A DNA stretch of 6,626 nucleotides from Prolixibacteraceae bacterium (GTDB lineage Bacteria; Bacteroidota; Bacteroidia; Bacteroidales; Prolixibacteraceae). A program made the translations under genes and the position numbers. The notes under the pieces are model-generated. The model was not told the origin of the DNA. It was given only the letters and a program-made list of their open reading frames with translations, and made no database searches. The stretch is from assembly GCA_007116765.1 (NCBI GenBank), contig SKHV01000450.1:1-6626 (forward strand), in the 5' to 3' direction. Shown here piece after piece: positions 3,865 through 6,626 of the stretch (the first letter of the stretch is position 1; every line of letters starts with the position of its first letter).

Positions 3865-6626
3865 CTACCTAAAAATGTAAATTATTCCGGTTTGATGGTT
3901 TTGCTCGTCGTTATATATCAATGTATAGTAATATGTGCCACTTGGCAGGGGACTGTTTCCTCCTAAGCTACCCTGGTTCGAATAACCATCCCAGCTATTG
4001 TCATATCCTCGTTTTTGATAAACCACATGGCCGTAGCGGTTAAATATCCTTAGCCACGAGTTTGGAAAATATTCTATTCCATCAATAATTAATGCATCGT
4101 TTTTGCCGTCGTTGTTTGGGGTGATTATTTCGGGTACACGCAGTTCTTCTATCATGAACACAACAATACCCGTTGCTGTATTTCCGCAGGGCGATACCAG
4201 TTCATAAGTCATCATGTCGTTATCAAAGAACGAGGGATCGGGATAGAATACAAAGCTTGAATCGCCAATTTGAGTAACATTACCTTGCGAGGGCTGTGTG
4301 AAATTATCAACCCATGGGAAGAAGAAACCCAAGTCGTTCGCAAGCACATTAAATTCGACGGGTACACCAGGCCATGTTTTTACCGTGTCGGGATTAGCCA
4401 CAATAGGAGCTTCCTCCGGTTTTATAATAAATACAGTAGCTGTGGCCGAGTCGCCATGGGTATCGAATATGGTGTAGGTAAACCAATCGTCCTCACAGGT
4501 CATTTCTTCGGGAGTGTAGCTCACAATTCCCGTTGAGGGGTCAAGTACCGCAGTTCCGAATTTTGGTAAATCCTCAATATTCAAATAGGTATTTGAAACC
4601 ACAATTGAATCGAATGGGTAGTCGGGGTCGTAATCGTTTTCAAGAATTGGAATAAATATAGTTTCTCCCAGTTCTAGAACAACTTGGTCGTCTACGGCTA
4701 CAGGGGGAATGTTCCTAAACTGCACATCAATTATTACCCAGGCACTATCGGCTTGTCCCCAAATATCAACAATACGATATTGTAAGGAGTCGAGGCCGTA
4801 AAAATATATTTTGGGTGTGTAAATCACGTTGTTCTCAGTGTCAACTTCAACTTCGGCATAAAGTGGCGGTGTGATTATTTGCATTGAATCAATAATACAA
4901 CGTTGATTGTCGAGCAAGGAATCGTTGGCCAGCACATCGAGAGTACTGCCCATGTCGGACGGTGTTGAAAGGTTGTTGTTCATCAGCACTTCAAAATAAT
5001 CGTCTACCGCAACAAGATTGTAAATATCAAGGTCGGGTATTATGAGTACGTGCCCAATATCCGTTTCCCCATCGGGGTCTGAAATTTCGTAGGTAAACCA
5101 GGCATCGCACCAGTCAATATTTTCGGTGAAAATGGTAATGGTGCTATCGGTTTCGTTGAAAGTAATGTTGAATTGTTCGGCTTTATCGATAGCTCCGATA
5201 GTAATGATTAGCGGGTCACCATCCACATCGTAATCGTTTTTCAGTATATGTTCGAAAGTAGTAATCGTAGTATTGCTTTCCATTTCCCATATTACAGTAT
5301 CGGGCATGGCTACCGGTGGGTCGTTTACGGGTTCTACCCAAACGCTAATTCGCAACTCTGCCATCACTTCGTCGTCGTTTGAAAACAAAAATAGTTCGAA
5401 GTAATCGTTGCCGTTCAAATCTTGTCCCGGGGTGTATAGTACTTGAGTGTTCTCATTTATTAATTCCCATTCCCCAATTCCAGGTGCGAGTATTTCTTCG
5501 GAATCAATTACATCGAAAAACAGGTTGTACTTCTCCAGTAGCGGCACAATTTCGAAGCTTACCGGGGTATCTTCAAGTGTTTCTATTTCGTGAAAAATGA
5601 TGGTCCCGAGTTCAATAAGAATTGTTACCGTGGCTTCAGCACAAGCTCCATCGTTATCGCAAATTTGATAGGTAAACTCGTCAATTCCTTTGTTTACTGT
5701 AGGTGTATAAAGTATAGTGCCTGTGAGGCGGTCAAATTCAATAGTGCCGAGCCTTGGCCCTTCCGATTCTATGGTATCAAGCGTACTCCAAACAAGATGT
5801 CCGTCTACATCGTAGTCGTTTACAAGCACATACAGTCTTTTTGCCGCATTGTCGTTTACCACGTAATAGTCGTCGTTGGCCACAGGTGGAGTGTTGACCG
5901 GTTCCACCCAAATGTTGATTTCGGCAAAATCGCAATTGCTGCCTTCGCATAATCGATAGCTTATCCAGTCGAGACCGTTAAAGTTTTCATCGGGGATGTA
6001 TGTGATTATTCGTGTGTTTTCATCGAAAAGATAAGTGCCATTCAAAGGCTCGTTGATAATCGCGAAATCAATCGTTTCTATGTTTTCAAAAGTATCGTTG
6101 TCTAAGGGGTGGTTTGGATAAATTAAGTCCAGAGTGTCGTTTTCGAACATGGTATAGCTATCGTTGTATGCTCTTAAAGTGCTTGACGGGTCACGCACTA
6201 GAATGCTTACAATTGCTTCGTCGCAACTTGGAGCAGTATCGTTCAAATCGCAAACAGTATAAATGAAGTAGTCTGGGCCAGCATAATCTTCATGAGGAGT
6301 ATAAACTACCTGTCCTGTTGTTTCATTGTAGAACGCCTCGCCATTGTTAGATCCCTCAATAATAACTACCGATGTTGAATCGATGCCATCGTCCCAGTCG
6401 TAATCGTTATCAAGAATTCGAATAGTTACCGGTATGTTGATTAAGGTTGTGGCGGCATCGTCGTTGGCTACTATTGGTTTGTTGGTTGGATTGACTGTAA
6501 TTACAAGCTTTGCAAAATCGATATTCCCGTTGTATGCGCTAACCGAATAATAAAGGCTATCTGTTCCGTTGAAATTGTCGTGTGGTTGATAAGTAACTGT
6601 CCACGTGTCGGGGTTGTAATGAGCTG
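3865..6626 (-). CDS. Large Ig/cadherin-like repeat surface protein with T9SS type B CTD (C-terminal part, open at right edge)
   Basis: C-terminal 919 residues of a large, acidic, beta-rich surface protein, probably an adhesin or matrix-type protein secreted by T9SS. The frame is open to the right edge; the signal peptide and an unknown number of repeats lie outside. Numbering from the first full codon (6624): a partial domain (1-48), then eight tandem Ig/cadherin-like (Big_9/Cadherin_5/VCBS-type) domains of 91-104 residues starting near 49, 148, 245, 342, 435, 535, 639 and 738, then a type B CTD (829-919) with PEIITPNNDGKND, IFNRYGHVVY, SWDG, PSGTYYYTL and a final GIIYIFR strand. Typical domain marks are PPVAxxD, NDYDxDG, YTPxxxxxGxDxFxY and CDxxG. 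Domains 1, 3, 5 and 7 carry NDYDxD, a probable calcium site; the others do not. Ten cysteines occur, paired within domains 1-3. The TTG at 6246 is an internal Leu codon, not a start. It lies 12 bp upstream of the PorP/SprF gene, forming a likely sprB-sprF-like unit. Ligand unknown. Confidence 0.92.
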   Translation of the reverse strand, partial: AHYNPDTWTVTYQPHDNFNGTDSLYYSVSAYNGNIDFAKLVITVNPTNKPIVANDDAATTLINIPVTIRILDNDYDWDDGIDSTSVVIIEGSNNGEAFYNETTGQVVYTPHEDYAGPDYFIYTVCDLNDTAPSCDEAIVSILVRDPSSTLRAYNDSYTMFENDTLDLIYPNHPLDNDTFENIETIDFAIINEPLNGTYLFDENTRIITYIPDENFNGLDWISYRLCEGSNCDFAEINIWVEPVNTPPVANDDYYVVNDNAAKRLYVLVNDYDVDGHLVWSTLDTIESEGPRLGTIEFDRLTGTILYTPTVNKGIDEFTYQICDNDGACAEATVTILIELGTIIFHEIETLEDTPVSFEIVPLLEKYNLFFDVIDSEEILAPGIGEWELINENTQVLYTPGQDLNGNDYFELFLFSNDDEVMAELRISVWVEPVNDPPVAMPDTVIWEMESNTTITTFEHILKNDYDVDGDPLIITIGAIDKAEQFNITFNETDSTITIFTENIDWCDAWFTYEISDPDGETDIGHVLIIPDLDIYNLVAVDDYFEVLMNNNLSTPSDMGSTLDVLANDSLLDNQRCIIDSMQIITPPLYAEVEVDTENNVIYTPKIYFYGLDSLQYRIVDIWGQADSAWVIIDVQFRNIPPVAVDDQVVLELGETIFIPILENDYDPDYPFDSIVVSNTYLNIEDLPKFGTAVLDPSTGIVSYTPEEMTCEDDWFTYTIFDTHGDSATATVFIIKPEEAPIVANPDTVKTWPGVPVEFNVLANDLGFFFPWVDNFTQPSQGNVTQIGDSSFVFYPDPSFFDNDMMTYELVSPCGNTATGIVVFMIEELRVPEIITPNNDGKNDALIIDGIEYFPNSWLRIFNRYGHVVYQKRGYDNSWDGYSNQGSLGGNSPLPSGTYYYTLIYNDEQNHQTGIIYIFR
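4141..6480 (-). repeat. Array of eight tandem Ig/cadherin-like domain repeats inside the adhesin gene
   Basis: Eight complete domain units are encoded, approximately at 6480-6184, 6183-5893, 5892-5602, 5601-5323, 5322-5023, 5022-4711, 4710-4414 and 4413-4141, preceded by a partial unit (6624-6481). The units have diverged in protein and DNA, so this is an old duplication rather than a recent tandem expansion. The clearest remaining DNA repeat is the WVEPVN-PPVA junction: 5881-5910 and 5311-5340 match at about 22 of 30 bases and are exactly 570 bp (190 codons) apart. The NDYDxD codons recur on the plus strand as TCGTAATCGTTTTC-like strings (near 4629, 5229, 5813 and 6399). Domain boundaries are by eye, accurate to a few residues. 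Confidence 0.8.

Noticed and set aside
5590..5952. Plus-strand open frame of 120 codons, and smaller ones at 5379-5600, 4270-4536 and 3550-3771
   Set aside because: All run antisense to the adhesin or the PorP/SprF gene, whose protein motifs are clear. Their translations have no recognisable features and appear to be by-products of repeat codon usage.
6244..6246. TTG as a start codon for a 793-residue protein on the minus strand
   Set aside because: The frame continues unbroken upstream to the window edge, the upstream residues form another recognisable Ig-like domain (NDYDWD and YTP motifs), and TTG falls inside the conserved CDLND hairpin. It is an internal Leu codon; the gene is partial.
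4141..6626. CRISPR array or recent tandem DNA duplication suggested by recurring TCGTAATCGTTTTC-like strings
   Set aside because: The strings are codons for the NDYDxD protein motif, spaced by hundreds of bases in an open coding frame with diverged sequence between them.

Overview
The window looks like chromosomal DNA of a free-living or commensal Bacteroidota (Cytophaga-Flavobacterium-Bacteroides group). Three things support this. Two genes encode secreted proteins ending in a type IX secretion (T9SS) type B C-terminal sorting domain, with the 'TPNGDGxND' / 'TPNNDGxND' signature. A third gene encodes a PorP/SprF-family outer-membrane protein, and T9SS is essentially confined to this phylum. 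Gene starts lack convincing Shine-Dalgarno sequences, and the best promoter-like element upstream of a gene is a TAnnTTTG box, both typical of the phylum. I cannot name the genus.

Layout. (1) Positions 1-1340, minus strand: the N-terminal 446 residues of a UvrD/PcrA-type superfamily 1 DNA helicase, running off the left edge. (2) 1341-1581: an AT-rich divergent intergenic region with candidate promoters and no gene. (3) 1582-2898, plus strand: a complete 438-residue secreted protein with signal peptide, PKD-like domain and type B CTD. (4) 2899-3852, minus strand: a complete 317-residue PorP/SprF-family protein, stop codon to stop codon with gene 3 and no base between them. (5) 3865-6626, minus strand: the C-terminal 919 residues of a large surface adhesin-like protein, open at the right edge. 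It has eight complete and one partial tandem Ig/cadherin-like domains followed by a type B CTD. It lies 12 bp upstream of the PorP/SprF gene on the same strand.

How the genes fit together. The adhesin and the PorP/SprF gene form a likely two-gene transcription unit, the arrangement known from sprB-sprF of gliding flavobacteria, where the SprF-type protein is needed to deliver or anchor its giant type B cargo on the cell surface. The convergent 438-residue protein carries the same class of sorting domain and could be a second client of the same partner. The helicase is a housekeeping repair gene and is probably only a neighbour.

The most notable structural observation is in the adhesin. Its eight complete domains alternate strictly: domains 1, 3, 5 and 7 carry an NDYDxD acidic (probable calcium) motif and domains 2, 4, 6 and 8 do not, so the true repeat unit appears to be a two-domain module of about 190-204 residues. 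Otherwise I see a recognisable T9SS cargo/partner locus rather than a clearly new system. No mobile element, CRISPR array or RNA gene was found.
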